Assembly (NCBI GenBank): GCA_002751075.1
Contig: NAOQ01000001.1
Span: 1-64,000, forward strand
Direction: 5' to 3'
From: Ichthyophonus hoferi
Lineage: Eukaryota; Opisthokonta; Ichthyosporea; Ichthyophonida; Ichthyophonidae
Length of the DNA: 64,000 nucleotides
A program made the position numbers and the translations under genes. This document shows positions 63,586 through 64,000 of the stretch, piece by piece. Every line of letters starts with the position of its first letter. Within the stretch, counting starts at the first letter, position 1. The notes beneath the pieces are model-generated. The model was given only the letters and a program-made list of their open reading frames with translations. It did not search any database and was not told the origin of the DNA.

Positions 63586-64000
63586 CTACCACCCAATCAT
63601 GTGTCATTATCTCACGCACTAAACATAACCACATGTGACGGTAAGTGAACCAATAATAAGCATTAAATTTAATGTTTAGTAATGATTGATAAATTTCCCA
63701 TTTCTTGATATCATATTTCTTCCAACTTAAACAGCAAGGACTCACATTAGCAATTTGATTTAAGGTAATTAATTATCCTTAATTACTCTTGACCCGTAAG
63801 AAATATTAAAATCATCATATTGCAATCACAGTAAGATAGCAAATATACTTTACTGCTAGTATCATACTAGTATGCATCAACCTGAACAATAACAAACTGG
63901 ATTAACCAACAAAGGCTTAGATGATAATTTTATTGGTTAAGTGAGGTGTAAATGATAATATTATCAGTTGTTAAGGTATAAGGTATAGTGTTATAGGTTG
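63586..64000. other. Intron of U2SURP running off the edge, nothing else seen
   Basis: No further U2SURP exon recognised up to the window end. AT-rich with CCAAT/ATTGG pentamers. Confidence 0.4.

Overview
This is eukaryotic nuclear DNA, AT-rich (about one third G+C by eye). Its genes are intron-rich with short introns (roughly 150 to 1,700 bp) obeying GT-AG. Microsatellites are frequent, and Ty1/copia retroelement fossils are present. The gene set (UPF1, a LAMMER/CLK kinase, U2SURP/SR140, MIC60/mitofilin) and the compact layout suggest an invertebrate animal. A non-bilaterian such as a sponge is plausible, but that is inference and not proven by the sequence. | Layout. 1-89 (-): first codons of a bacterial-type peroxiredoxin-5 homologue running off the left edge. 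90-8393: intergenic DNA with a 200-bp tandem duplication, two copies of an unnamed interspersed repeat (one a fold-back), a small minisatellite and a dispersed ORF that has a relative at 47.4-47.7 kb. 8394-18212 (-): complete 13-exon UPF1. 19100-20460 (-): a three-exon C2H2-finger gene of unknown function. 20.5-36.2 kb: gene-poor block with two assembly gaps, tandem duplications, a long AAT microsatellite, copia fossils, a fold-back element and a few unassigned open frames. 36730-45629 (-): MIC60/IMMT, 14 coding exons found, start exon unresolved. 45.6-50.3 kb: mostly unrecognised spacer. 50307-58483 (+): complete 11-exon CLK kinase. 60059-63585 (-): eight exons of the 3' part of U2SURP, which runs off the right edge. 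| How the genes fit together. UPF1 (nonsense-mediated decay), CLK (phosphorylation of SR splicing factors) and U2SURP (U2 snRNP-associated, itself SR-related in other animals) all act in mRNA processing and surveillance. MIC60 organises mitochondrial cristae, and the peroxiredoxin removes peroxides. There is no sign that they form one operon-like unit; CLK and U2SURP are convergent. | Most notable points: a DVG in place of DFG in the CLK kinase core; an apparently short U2SURP tail without an RS domain; the pair of dispersed homologous ORFs at 7.0 and 47.5 kb; the fold-back repeat family; the C2H2 orphan gene; and two gaps flanked by exact duplications that both end in the same four bases.
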